From: Chitinophagales bacterium
GTDB taxonomy: Bacteria; Bacteroidota; Bacteroidia; Chitinophagales; LD1
DNA: 64,000 nucleotides
Direction of reading: 5' to 3'
Assembly: GCA_016786765.1 (NCBI GenBank)
Contig: JAEUUZ010000007.1
Coordinates: 34,030 to 98,029 of the forward strand
In this document: positions 42,485-55,300 of the stretch, piece after piece
Position numbering within the stretch: position 1 is the stretch's first letter
How the letters are laid out: each line of letters begins with the position of its first letter
Translations under genes and position numbers: made by a program
The notes under the pieces: generated by a model
Seen by the model: the letters and a program-made list of their open reading frames with translations, nothing else
What the model was told of the DNA's origin: nothing
Database searches by the model: none

Positions 42485-43672
42485 ATGTTAAGTGCAAGTT
42501 CTTGTACCGTTTTTTTATTGAGGAAATGTAAATTAAGACAATTGATTTCCTTCTTTTTCCTAAGTATTCTCACAACTGTTTCAATCACTACATTTGCACA
42601 ACAAGTAGTTGATGTTACTGATCAAACTATTAAAATTGGAGGACTAAAAGAAGAAGAATTATATTTTGGTTTTGCCAAAGGAGATAAGGTGATTTTCAAT
42701 TTTAAAGAGATTAATGATAAAGAGCTAAAGGAAGTGGAAATAATCGAATATCCGGAAAACTCAAAGTTCTCTGATTTTAAAACTACCACGATTGAAAATA
42801 AAACACTAAATATCAGTAAACAAGGTGTATACATATTTCGTTTTAAAAATTCTAATGTTGCTGGCCGTATTTGCAAAATTCAAATACAAAGAATTCCTTT
42901 GAGCAATGAAACTACTGACTTTAATACAAGTGTAAAATGGGTAACTAGGCAGGATACATCTTGGAATACATATACAAAGGATATTGTAGTAGGGTATGAT
43001 ACTACATATGAACAAAGGACAAAACGGGAATTGATTAGTACTGAACAACGGGAAGAGCTAATTACAGACAAAACGCAGCGTGTTCATTCTCAAACAAGTG
43101 GTAATGGGAATAAATCTGATTTATTTTTTACTCTTCCTACAAACCAAATTACTGCTTACGAAACTAAGACTGTTATTTCATGGGCGTATTGGGTAGGAGT
43201 GGGAGAGGATGCAAACCTTGCATGGAAAAGCAATGCGCAGTCAATTAGCACGCTCACTAAAGGAATAGCTACTTATATTACATCGCCACTAGGAGCTTTA
43301 GCAATAGGTACAGTCACTGATTTAATGTTACCCAAAGTTGGCGAAGATGTAGGCTATTCAATCGCAGATCAACGCAATAAGGATTTGTTTATCGCAGGAT
43401 ATCAGTATAATGTTTGGGATCAAGGAAAGGGTGTTGCGGGATATAAGAAGTTTACAGAGCAAGGGATGTGTCAGGGTACATTTTTTGTTTGTCTTTATAA
43501 CGACAACATCATACAAGCAATTGATGTTAATGTGAAAGTAATTGCTATTGTAGAGAGAAAAGTTTTTGCCGACAAAAAATATACTGAGATAGTTGTAAAA
43601 CCTCGATATGAAAAGAAAATATATTCAGACCCAATTATCCGTTCAAGTGAAATCCCAATTACAGGACAATAA
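42485..43672 (+). CDS. Exported protein of unknown function
   Basis: 395 residues. A hydrophobic signal segment (LRQLISFFFLSILTTVSITT) ends near FAQQ, so the protein is secreted or periplasmic. The middle is beta-rich with a polar Lys/Glu stretch; a Gly/Ser-linked domain follows. No catalytic motif seen. It may be the first gene of the three-gene group ahead of the Tc toxin locus. Confidence 0.6.
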   Translation: MLSASSCTVFLLRKCKLRQLISFFFLSILTTVSITTFAQQVVDVTDQTIKIGGLKEEELYFGFAKGDKVIFNFKEINDKELKEVEIIEYPENSKFSDFKTTTIENKTLNISKQGVYIFRFKNSNVAGRICKIQIQRIPLSNETTDFNTSVKWVTRQDTSWNTYTKDIVVGYDTTYEQRTKRELISTEQREELITDKTQRVHSQTSGNGNKSDLFFTLPTNQITAYETKTVISWAYWVGVGEDANLAWKSNAQSISTLTKGIATYITSPLGALAIGTVTDLMLPKVGEDVGYSIADQRNKDLFIAGYQYNVWDQGKGVAGYKKFTEQGMCQGTFFVCLYNDNIIQAIDVNVKVIAIVERKVFADKKYTEIVVKPRYEKKIYSDPIIRSSEIPITGQ

Positions 43673-43832
43673 GAATAACTAATCTAATATTGTTTTAGTT
43701 AATCGAAATTAGCTATAACTTTATAATATAAAGAAAAATGAAAATCAACTCCTTGCCTCCCTCATCCGTTTGCATCTATTCAGATTGCGGACTTTTGATT
43801 CTAAACTGCAAGAAGTTTTAATGAAATGACGA

Positions 43833-44768
43833 ATGAGATATGTACCTAATCTTATCCCTCCAAAATCTAAAGTCTTAAAAGACTATTTTAAAGGAGATGT
43901 TTATCAATCCAGCGAACAGAATAAGCTTCATTTGTTTTTAGGCTGGTTCTTTGGATTTGTTTTTCTATTTGCAGCTTTTGCTTTATTGAAGCATCCTTTA
44001 GTTTCCGTTTTGCTTGCTTTGTTAGCATTTGTTTTGTTGCCACCTATACATAGTTGGATTGAAAAGACTTTGCGTTTTCGTTTAACAGCGAAAATGCAAT
44101 CAATAGCTGGGGCTATATTATTTGTTGGGACCATACCTTTGCAAGGTCACTATAATCGCATAGACAAAATTGAAGAAGTTCAACTGCGGTTATTGCATGA
44201 AAAGGACGAGAAAATTAAGGTAGAGAACGAGCAGAAAGATCAGATTCGGAAAGATAGCTTAGCATATTATATTCAGTGTGGTTCTGATCTAACACAATTA
44301 CATAAGACGGATGAAGCGATAAAAAAGTTAGATCATGCTTTGTTATTCGCAAATCACTCTACAGAAATAGAACAAGTTGAAGCAAAACGAACAGAAATTT
44401 CTGTACTTAAAACGGATGATCTAATTCAAATTGGTAAATATCAAAGTGCTTTACAAGAACTAGAAAAACTGGCTTTATCAAGCGGAAATAATTCGGACAT
44501 TCTTTATAAGCGAGCTATCTGTCTAAGTAGAACTGGCAGGATACAAGATGCCATTAATGATTGTAAATCGGCTATACAATTGGGAAGTGGAGATGCTGAG
44601 AAGCTATATAATCAGATTAATCCCATTCAAAGACGTGTTTCATTTTATATAACGCGGTGCTGTGATGGTTCTTCATCAAATGCTAAAGGACGTGGTGCAT
44701 GTTCCCATCATGGTGGTGTTTGTGATTGGAATGAACCTGTTTATGAAGAATATAGAAAATACGAATAG
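43833..44768 (+). CDS. Membrane TPR-like protein with C-terminal DUF3761-like Cys/His motif
   Basis: 311 residues. Two or three membrane helices at about 35-80 and 87-103 are followed by a coiled coil and tetratricopeptide-like helices (about 140-270). The C-terminus CCDGSSSNAKGRGACSHHGG matches the DUF3761-type pattern (CxDG-xGxCSxHGGV) of unknown function, possibly metal-binding. It is two bases before the next gene. Confidence 0.6.
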   Translation: MRYVPNLIPPKSKVLKDYFKGDVYQSSEQNKLHLFLGWFFGFVFLFAAFALLKHPLVSVLLALLAFVLLPPIHSWIEKTLRFRLTAKMQSIAGAILFVGTIPLQGHYNRIDKIEEVQLRLLHEKDEKIKVENEQKDQIRKDSLAYYIQCGSDLTQLHKTDEAIKKLDHALLFANHSTEIEQVEAKRTEISVLKTDDLIQIGKYQSALQELEKLALSSGNNSDILYKRAICLSRTGRIQDAINDCKSAIQLGSGDAEKLYNQINPIQRRVSFYITRCCDGSSSNAKGRGACSHHGGVCDWNEPVYEEYRKYE

Positions 44769-44770
44769 TT

Positions 44771-45859
44771 ATGGAGATGAATATTTTTAAAACAGTGCCA
44801 TTAGAAAAGGTGAGTTTTTTTCAAAAATTATTTAAGCAATATCCGGAAGAAAATGCAGTTATAGAGTTAAATAATCTATTCGCAAAAATGCCTATCAGGC
44901 AGGTGTCGAAAGAACAGATTGTAGATATTGAAGATAGATATAAAATTAATCTTGGGAAAGAGTTTAAATTGAATCTTGAAGAATTTTATGCTGTATTTCT
45001 TAATCATTGTCTGAAGGATATGTCTTTGAGTACTGATGAACTCGAAGATTTAAAATACCTAAAGCACTTGTTATCACTTGATGATAAATCAATTGAGAAT
45101 CTTCATAATAGAATTGGTGAAATTGTTTATCGCAAATCATTCGAAGAGGCTGTTGCTGATGGCCGACTTACTAATAAGGAAGTAGACTTTTTAAATAAGC
45201 TTGAGACTGACTTACGTCTTCCAAAGCAACTCGCTGAAAAAATTTCTTCTGAAGTAAAATCGAACTATATTCAGTCTTATGTAAACAATATCATAAGCGA
45301 ACAAAGGCTTTCACCAAACGAAGAATTGGAATTACAAGCAATTGCATCAAATCTGGATGTTAGTGTTGAACTGAATAGTCAAACTCAGGCACAGCTTAAG
45401 CGACTTAAACTTTTTTGGGCATTAGAGAATTTACCTCTTCCTTCTATTCAAGTAGATATTATAATACAAAAGTCGGAAGAGTGCTATTTTCACATTGGCA
45501 ATGTTAATTGGTTCGAACTCAGAAGTGTTCGACAGCGAGTTAGTTATACAGGTTTCACTACAAGTTTTAAAATAGCAAAAGGTTTTTACTTGCGTTCTGG
45601 TTCTTTTCAACCAAGAAGTTTCAGCGTTGATCAAATGACTTTAGTAGATAATGGAGATGTTTATTTGACAAATAAGCGATTGATTTTTGTAGGCGCAAAG
45701 AAAAATTCAAATATTCGATACGAAAAAATTCTGAACATAACACCATATTCTGATGGTGTTGAAATTGATAAGGAAACTGGTAAAAGCCCGATGTTACAAC
45801 TTCCTATGCATGCAGATATTTTTTGTATGACATTGGAACGTTTGATTAGGGAACGTTAA
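44771..45859 (+). CDS. Hypothetical protein with TerB-like helical part and PH-like C-terminus
   Basis: 362 residues. Helical segments at about 80-205 (AVADGRLTNKEVDFLNKLET) resemble TerB-like bundles, which recur in stress and membrane-associated systems. The last 100 residues (VYLTNKRLIFVGAKKNSNIR) look like a bacterial PH/GRAM fold for lipid binding. It is probably a cytosolic membrane-associated protein. A terminator follows. Confidence 0.6.
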   Translation: MEMNIFKTVPLEKVSFFQKLFKQYPEENAVIELNNLFAKMPIRQVSKEQIVDIEDRYKINLGKEFKLNLEEFYAVFLNHCLKDMSLSTDELEDLKYLKHLLSLDDKSIENLHNRIGEIVYRKSFEEAVADGRLTNKEVDFLNKLETDLRLPKQLAEKISSEVKSNYIQSYVNNIISEQRLSPNEELELQAIASNLDVSVELNSQTQAQLKRLKLFWALENLPLPSIQVDIIIQKSEECYFHIGNVNWFELRSVRQRVSYTGFTTSFKIAKGFYLRSGSFQPRSFSVDQMTLVDNGDVYLTNKRLIFVGAKKNSNIRYEKILNITPYSDGVEIDKETGKSPMLQLPMHADIFCMTLERLIRER

Positions 45860-45862
45860 TCG

Positions 45863-45912
45863 ACTGTCGTTTATTAATCTAATGTAACCCCATTTAGATG
45901 ACAGTATTTTTT
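45863..45912 (+). terminator. Hairpin terminator before the Tc toxin locus
   Basis: ACTGTC (45863-45868) pairs with GACAGT (45900-45905), with partial pairing between, followed by a run of T. Confidence 0.65.
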
Positions 45913-46311
45913 GACTGTTAAATCTTTGTTTATGGAAAATTTTATTTTCGGAAAATTTGGAAAGTTCAAAAAGCAGTTTTATTTTCATTTCAGAAACTAG
46001 AAAATCATTTCACCCAATGAAAGCCCAAGTACCAATATCTTTTTTTTCTCTCTTCCTTTTTGTATTTGCGTACAAAGTGCACATCGTTGGTGTATTGTCT
46101 TCTAATTCATTAGTATCATTCTTTTTGTCACCCAAATCCCCCTCAAAATGGAAACCCACTATGAACAAGCCCAATCCTCATTTGATAGCATAGTTCAGAT
46201 TTTTAGCAAAAAATCTTTACATCGCTTTTCGCGGTTTTGGTCCATCTGATTGGACAGGACATAGCTATTCCAATTTTCTAAAATTTATTGCTTACCATAA
46301 ACTCATTTAAC
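45913..46311. other. Leader region of the TcA toxin gene
   Basis: About 400 bases with no gene. It must carry the promoter of the toxin operon; I could not find a convincing Bacteroidota -33/-7 pair. Confidence 0.35.
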
Positions 46312-49300
46312 ATGGCAACAAGTTCTTATAGTATTTCATTCGACATTCAAGACTTATTATTAGGCAAGAACATAAAGTTCTCCGACAAGAAAATTGAAAT
46401 TTGGAAAAAGGAGGAAAGTTATGATGAACTTCTTGGGACAGTTTCAACCAATAGTGCAGCATCTGCAACCTTTTCTTTTTCTTTAAATCATGAAGGAGAT
46501 GCGCCAACAATTAGTATATATCTAAAAATATCTGATAGGGGGAAGCTTATAACATATCACTTCTATTCAACGAATACTGAATTACTATCCATTTCATCAG
46601 GAAGTACAGCATCTGTTGTTATTGTTGATTTGAATGAAGCATATACAGAAGTAAAAAATGACTTGCAAATCATTAATGCTGTTCTTACAGATGAACTTGG
46701 TACACCCTATTCAGAATTAAAAGTAAAAATCACACTTCAAAATAGTGATATAAGTATTCAAAGTCTAGGGGAGACCCGAACAAATCCATTAGGCTTTTTC
46801 TCGTTCTCATTTGTCAAAGATAAAAAGTATTTATCTGTTCTCGCTAATCCAGCATCAACGCTGAATTTTAAGTTTGAATATTTCGATCCAAATAATAACT
46901 TTTTGGATTCGCAAATGAAAACATTTGCAACTATAAGTAATCTTGAAGACTTATTGATTTTGAAGAAAAATCTTCCTGATCAAGTTGAGTTTGTTTCTTC
47001 AAGTGTTGCAAGCCTTGCCACTCTGCTAGAATTTACAATTCCAGGGGACGTAACTACACTTTTAACCGACAATAATTTAAGTAGCTTAAGAGATATACGC
47101 GCAATAGGAGGTTTGAAAAGATTATTGCCCGGATCCTCCGTTACTTCACTTGACACTATTAATCTTCTAGATGCACATGCACAGTTAGAAACGCTCTCCG
47201 GAGACTATAAGTCAAATCATGCCATTATTGATAAGGGTTATAATGCGGTTTATAAAATTGCCATTACGCCTAGCGATAAGTTTGTAAAAGATGTTTCTGA
47301 TAAAGTGAATGTTGGTCAGTTTGAGGCCCTCAAAGTGCATCGAATTGCAAGTGCCCACAGTAAATTGTATAATTCGGTATTTACTGCTGCCAAAGTTGAC
47401 CAACAATATGCTTTCAGTAATCCACTTTATCAAGGAATAATTGATGAGATTAATGATAAGTGTAATTGCGATGATTGTGAGGCATCTATTAGTCCAATTG
47501 CTTATTTAGCTGATTTGCTTTGGTATGCAAAGACACATCTTACCATCCAATTAGATCCTAAGAATGCAACTGTTGAAGATTATACTTCTGGTGCAAGTGT
47601 TACAGTTGAAATGCTTCGTGACCTTTTATGTCAAAGTTTTTGTTTAGATGAAGAGCAATGTGATATTATCAACAAGAAATTATGCCAATATCAAGTAGCT
47701 ATTGAAACATTGAATTGTTATCGTGAGTGGCTTTCGCCAAATCTATGTCAAACAAGAGATTTTGCAACAGCAGAACGAAACTTTATTCGTACTACTTATT
47801 CAACTCTTTTGGAACAGTTGGGAACATCTTATTTCGAAGTAAGAGATGCGAAAAATTCTGGGGATGAAAAACGCAAAAAAGAACTTGCACAGAAAATTGG
47901 TATTGTTTATTCTCTAGATAATTGGCAAGTAGCTCCTTTACCAACATATACAAATACCATTGATGCGCTTTGTTTTGATGTTTATGACTCATCTATCACA
48001 AATGAATATGCGCTCATATATCTTGAAACTATTTTTGGGTTTAGACGCTATACAAGATCTTGTAGTGATGAGACGCCAGTATCAATGATTCAAGAATGGA
48101 AAGAATTGTTTGCTCGTGAAAGTTGGATCACAGATGACAAAAATACAGATGTATATTCCGTTCCAGAATCAGGTACACTTAGGTATATTATCGATCCGGA
48201 TACCATTGGCCCTGACGATTTTAGATTTCCTGTTGATTCAAATCGCGCATTTGGAATTTGGGAAAATCGAAAAAAGTACATTGATAAAATATGGAGTGAT
48301 GTATTCTATAACCCAAGTAATTGGACTCCAAAAGGCGTTGTGGCATCCTCTTCGGATATTTATATTGCAGGAGATATAACCAGTAAACTCAAAAAGGGTG
48401 TAAAGCTTAGAATTATTGATAGTCCGGGTAATGAAGGTTTGTATACGGTAGATGCATTTGTTTATAATAATCCGAATACTAGTATAACTCTTGTAGAGGA
48501 AATAAAACCTTTATTATCTGGTCAGGCAAAAATTGTTGTTTCTGTTGAGTTTGGAATAAACTCAATTGCTAATACCTCAGTAACAATAAATAGCTCTACA
48601 TTTGATACAGCAGTAATTACTTTAAATTCCGCGCCTGATGATATTGCAAACGACTCTTTTATTGAACTAATTGAGAATGGGGGAAACAATGGATTCCATA
48701 AAGTAATAAATGTTTCTGGCGCAAACGTAAGATTAGATAAGATACTTACTACACAAACGGCTGCAGGAGGGAAACTTCGTTCTACAATAACTTATGCCAT
48801 TTTAGATACACCTGCACAAACAGTTTCAAAAAACTATGTTGTAGTAAATGGTGATTTTCATTCGATAATTGATTCTAGCTCAGGCGTTGAGATTATTGAG
48901 TCTTCTAGTAATAATAACATCTATCCAGTTGATGGTCTTACTCTAATTTCAGGGAATACACAGATACGACTTGACCTTCCTCTTAAAAGTACAAAGGAAG
49001 ATGGTAAAGTACGTTTTACTTCCATCGCTTATGGAAAAACGATCACTGCAAATCTTGGTGCAAGGAAATTGATATTGAATCTTCCTAATGGTACAGAACT
49101 TTTTAGTACAGGGAACCCCGTTGAAATTAAACCCAAACTTGGCAGTCCTTTCTCTACAAACTATACAGTTATTAGTGTTGCTTCGGCAGGTGCTTATACT
49201 ACTGTAGAGGTAAACAACGCTATATCTGGGAGCGAAGTTGGAGGTAGACTAATAAAAACCTTCACATCTGTCAGTGTTAATGCAAATGTGTTTACTCTCG

Positions 49301-52300
49301 AGAATTTAAATCTTGAGAGTTCATTTGATTTGAATGATCCAGAACGCAATAAAGTTGAAATTGATGGAAAAGAATATCTGCTTTTAAGCGTAAACGATAA
49401 CGGTTCTGATACTGATTTTACTGTTGATGCTAATCCTTCAATAGTAACAGGTGCTTATGTTGTTAAATTGTTTTTTATTATTAAAGAAGTAGATACTTCA
49501 GGCAAAGGATTCACGTTTAATACGCAACTTCCTTCTGAAGTAGCTATAGGGGATAAACTTATTATTGACACAACTGATGGAGATGTTGATGGAGTATATA
49601 CTATCACTGCAATTAATGGTGCAACATACGATGTTGCTGAAATAGTACAAAAGGCCTATTCAGGAACATTAACGGAGAACGTTTATTTCAAGAAGGTAGT
49701 ACCCATTTTGTATACTCGACCTAAATTGGATGTGATTTTTGCCGCAATGAAGTCTGGACCATTTGTAAGTTATACTTCAACCCCTACCGTTACTCAGCTT
49801 AAGACTTATCCTTGGGCATTATCTACATTAAGTGTTTCAAGTTTTGTTGTTAATAAAGAATTGCTCGTTTCTGCAACTTCAGATATTGTTATTACTAGCC
49901 TGATAAGTACTATTAAAACAAGCTTAAATCTAAACCGCGATGAGTTTATTCGATTAGCTAATATCTACGAGAAATATACAATTGAATTGGCTGACCCGAA
50001 TGCTCCAAGGGTAACTGAGGAAGAATATGTTGAGTTGTTTAATATCCTTATAAAAGCAACTAAAAATGCAAAAGCGCAAGATTGGATAAATGAGGAAAAT
50101 GCTTCAACGGCTGTTAAACTCAACTATTCCGATTTTTGGATTTCTTTAACCGAGCCTGTTGAAGGCACTCCTAATATCTATAAAAGCGATTTAACTCCAT
50201 TTATTGATCCTGATTTAATGGGACTTAGCAAGTTGCCCGATTTTTGGTCGAGCAAGCAAGCAACGGTTATGTATAATAATCGGAGAGATGCTCTTAATGA
50301 GATAAAAGAACTAATCAAACAAGTACGATTATCGTATGGTTTCGATCAAATGTTAAAGATTGGATTAGGTGGTGTAAATGGAACAGATAGTTTCCCTTTT
50401 AATTTAGAACAACAACTTCAAAAGCTTAGCAGCATTAACATTGACGAAGTTGATGAAGCAAGAAGAAATATTGAAACACAACTCTTTTTGAATGAAGAGG
50501 ATTTCAGAGTTGTAATGCAGCTCAAAGCAAGACAAAATACCTCAAATCCACCTTCCTTAGATGAATATCAAAAGCTATACGGAATACTTGCCAAATCGTA
50601 TAAGCGAAGAGTGTTATACCCTCAGTGGGTTTTAGATGAAGGTGTATTCGTACAAGGTAGTCCGGCTGTGTATGAACATTGGAGAGTAACTAAGGCTAAA
50701 CTTACGAAATGGCGGACATCTACCAATCTTAGGGTCGAGTGGCAAAATGCTTTAATAGCAAGAAATACAGCGCCAGTTGTGGAGCCTGATTTAGTATTCC
50801 CTGAAGACTTTAGTAATTATAACAGTCCCGCATACAATTTATGGAGCCAACGCAGAAGCTTCGTTACCACAACCACACAACAAATTGCTACCGATATTCA
50901 AAATTCTACAAATCTTAATCAATATATCTCTCAGTCTTTATCGATTGACATTACTGAATATGATTTTGAGTTATTAGTAGATATGGATGTAGCAGGTATT
51001 GACATCCGTCCAAATCTCAAACAACTACTTTTAAGCTATCAAGCATTCAAAAGATTAAAAGCTCTTGTCGGTGTTAGCTATTCCAATATGACTCCTTCTG
51101 AAAGAGGGGAATTTGTGAGTATCCTTGTGCAAGTGAAAAAAGTGCGAGATGAATATGCGACTTGGAGAGATGAAGAATCTGCACAAACAATATTCATAGA
51201 TCCAACTCATTTCCAAGTTAACAAGCCTAAGTATGGAGAGAGTGATATTCAGTTTTACGAGAAATTGGATAAATGGAGAGTAACCTGGAAGGAGAGGAGA
51301 GCATGGGAGAAAAAACTAAGATCTCGTATCGCGCAATTGGGTGACATTTCTACAATGATGGAAAATGTGCTTGAGACGGTTAATAATCAAGTATTACCTA
51401 TTATCCGCGATGGCTTAGTAATGTTGTGCGGGAACGAGTACGACACATTGCAAGATAATGCCAAGATGCTCGAACGTAGATTACTTGTTGATTTTAGTAT
51501 TAACTGTTGCCAACATGTTACCCGCGTATCACATGCTATCGATGTAATCCAAAAATTATTATGGACAGAAAGTGTTGGTATTGATAAAGATGTTCAACTG
51601 AACTCTACAGTTTCTCTTGAGTTTGAATTAAATGCTCCTTATTTCGAAGAGGAGTGGAAGTGGCTGGGTTCATATAGCACTTGGAGAGCAGCAATGTTTG
51701 TGTTTATGTATCCGGAGAATCTTCTTCTTCCTTCGCTTAGACGTTTTCAATCGCCTGCGTTTGCTAAGTTGGTTAAAGATGTTCGGTTAAATAATCGACT
51801 TACTCCTTTAGATGCTTGCCGAGCAGCCAAAGAATATAGCTATTACTTTGAAGATATAGCTGCATTGGAAGCAGAATCTTCATGCAACACTAAGGTTCGT
51901 TTTCATAAGGAAGAGTGCTTAAATGCTGTTCCGTTGGAAAAAGTAGATACCCTCTTCCTTTTTGCTACACGAAAGAGAAATGATAAAGATGATGAGCGAA
52001 AAGTGGATAACGATAAGCCACGAAGAACGAATTTTGCATACTATCATACAAAGCGACTTAATGGAAATAGCAATACAGATTTTTCGTATTGGATGCCTAT
52101 ACAAGGTTTAGGAGAAAATGTAGTCAGGATAGTTGGTTCTGCTGTCTATGAGCAAGATCCTGACACAAGACATCTTTACGTTTTTGCTATTATCTACGAA
52201 GATTTGAATTTCAAGTTGGTATTCACCAAGTACGATTTGGAACAACAACATTGGGATACTGATTATACAGAAATGAGTATGCCTGAAGATGTCGACTATA

Positions 52301-55300
52301 GTTCAATAATGCTTTGGATATGTAAGGATGAAAAAGTTACCCCTGAGCTAATTTATAAAGGGAAATCTTACCGTGCTATTTTCATGAACCAGCTCAATCA
52401 GAAGGCTAAAGATTGGGATAAAGATGAGTGGGAGATAATTTCACCTGCTGGAACATCAAAAAAATACGCTACTACCATTAATGCTTACCTCACATTTGGT
52501 CCCGGAAAATTAAATGATCAGAATGAGAGAATTTATGAGCGAATTTTAATAGGGTCGAATGACGCAAATCAGATTTGGTATAAGTTGGTTGGCGAAAATG
52601 ATGATTTAAGGTGGAGACCTTTAGTTGATAAAAGTAAACTTCTTCCCAAAAGTTCTATGATGGGTACTACCCAAGATTATGAGAAAATAATTGGAGAATT
52701 TAAAGGCGCGTTTAATTATGATGTTTCCCAGCGAAAAGTGCAGGTTTTATTCAACCAATCAGGTGTTCAAAAACAGGTTGTAATTTCTCCTAATTATATT
52801 AATAGGTCTTATCAGGATTCCAATAATCGAGCCATATATACTTTTACGCAACTTAATAATTGGTTAACTGAGGTAGGTGATTTTGGGCTTTCAGATATAA
52901 CGCTTCATGCAGAGCATTCAGATTCTCTTGGGGCGCTAAAATGGACATGGGAGGAAAGAATGAAGCCGGCAAACCTTTGGTATAACTATCTGTACCATCG
53001 CTCAATATATAATCGGACAGATTTACTTAACGAATTTAAAGGCTCAAATTTAAATTTATTATTACAAGCTTATCAATGTCTTTGGGATTCAGATTTAGAA
53101 GAGACGACTGGTGCAAAAGGGATTACTCAAAAAGTAAATAATGCTATAACATGGCTTTGTAAGAATTATATTGAAAAGTTTAATAAAGATGACGTTAAGG
53201 CTGCTGACTTAAAATGGGTTGACCAAGTCTTTAAGCAAAAACAAGATTCTCCTTTAATTTTTTACTCTCCAACTGCAGATAGTTCAAATTGGGGTGGAGA
53301 TCCGAGTGTACAAACTATACTTGATGCACTTTTACAACATTCAGTTGCTGCACAGAATATGGGGAATAAGCTTCGAACTGGTGAATGGGGAGCGTGGTTA
53401 GCTGCAAGGAAATTATGGAATCAACCTAGCTTGGGATTAACTTCTGTTACAATACATCATGATGCTTTTATCTATGCCTACATGAAAGTAGTTTGTATGG
53501 TTGCTATGAGGCATGATGATGGTATTTCAAGCATCATGCCATTTAATCAATCCTTCGATTTTATCCGACATTATAATGGTTCCATAAATAAATCTATAGC
53601 TGTTGAAAAATTTGATGGATACGATATTGGTATAAGTGTGTTAAATACAAGTCTTACTTCAATTTCGGGCGAAGATTATGTGAAATTAGACTTGTCTTAT
53701 CAAGCTTCACCTCAGATACCTTCAAGTCTGTTACCAATAACGGAAGAACTTACTAATGATGAGTTAGGGGCAAGAAAAGGAGTAATCTGTTTAGTAAATA
53801 TCGCAAATACCGGAAGTGAGCACCCTGCCGTGAATCTTGAATACCTTAGAGAGGCAACTTATTTTGTTCCAATGTTTTTAGGGATACAACTAAGTCAGCG
53901 TGGGCAATATGAAGCTGCTTTAAAATGGTTTAAAACGGTATACAACTACAAACAAGATATAGAAGAGCAACGACTTATCTACTCGGGACTTAAAATTGAT
54001 GAAGGTTCAGGGAACAATATCTGGCAAAGAGATATGGCGGATTGGTTGTTAGATCCGCTTAACCCGCATACCATTGCTCTTTCAAGAGCTAATTCTTACT
54101 ACAAATATACAGTAAGTACCATAGCACAAACGTTTAACGCTTACGCCAATGCTCAATTTACTTTGGATACGGTAGAAAGTGTAAGTAAGGCCAAAGAGTT
54201 ATACCAGTTTGCTGCGGAGTTACTTTCAATTGATATTTTGAAGCAGAAACCTAAAGAATGTTTTATTGATTGGAACGAAGTTAAGGTGAATACTAAATGT
54301 TTAGTTTTTGTATCTCCAGCATTTCCGCGTGGAGTATATGAATTAGCTATTGACAATGTTTTTGATGTTGTAAAAGGAAAGGTAAATGGTCTTGAGTCGC
54401 TTAATGCGCACAATGATGCTGTGAGAGATATTTTGATTACAAATGTAGGAACAGAAACTTTTGATTTAGACAACAATTTAGCCGAAGCTACTGAATATGT
54501 AAATAACATTGAAGTTTCCTCATCTACTATCAGTCTCAATTCACTAATGGAAAATGCATCAACGCAGATTTCGAGTGTGAACGATGCTGTTATGACTTTA
54601 GGTAGTGTAGAGAAAGCGGGATTGTTAATGCGTGATAAAATAGGCAACGACTTAAAACAATCACTAACCGCCATTACTTCAATAGATAGCAAAACGTTAG
54701 AAAAGAAAACTACAACAATTAACTGGGTGACCGATCCTAAGAAGGAATACAAATTCGATGTTAACAAGCCTAACGAACAGAATTTAGTGAAAGAACACAA
54801 GATGCGATTTGGGAATATAACCTCAAATACTGCCTCTGTTGTATCTTCTCAAATGCATCCGCAAGAAGCATTAGACGCTATCAATGCTTATCCTTTCCCA
54901 TACATTCCATCACAAGTTGCTTTGTTTGATGATTTCTGTGTACCCGTAAACCCTACTTACCAATGGTTGAGCATGAGTATAGAACTCAATCTCTTCAAGA
55001 TTCGCAACTGTATGAATATTGCAGGCATGAAACGCGAACTAGAGCCATATGCTGCACCAACAGATTTATATAGCGGACTCCCACAAATTGGAGCAAATGG
55101 ACAAATAAGCTTGCCAGGAACAGCCACCATAAGACCAACCATTTATCGATACAAATTCTTGTTAGAACGGGCAAAGCAACTTATTGGTATGGCTCAACAA
55201 GTAGAGAGTGCTTTCTTACAAACGCTTGAAAAACTAGATGCAGAAAAGTATAACTTATTACGCGCCAAACAAGATTTATCTATTGCTAAAGCAACTGTGA

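Noticed and set aside
54153..54800. 215-codon minus-strand frame within TcA
   Set aside because: It lies antisense inside the 3607-residue toxin gene, has no motif, and is explained by codon bias.
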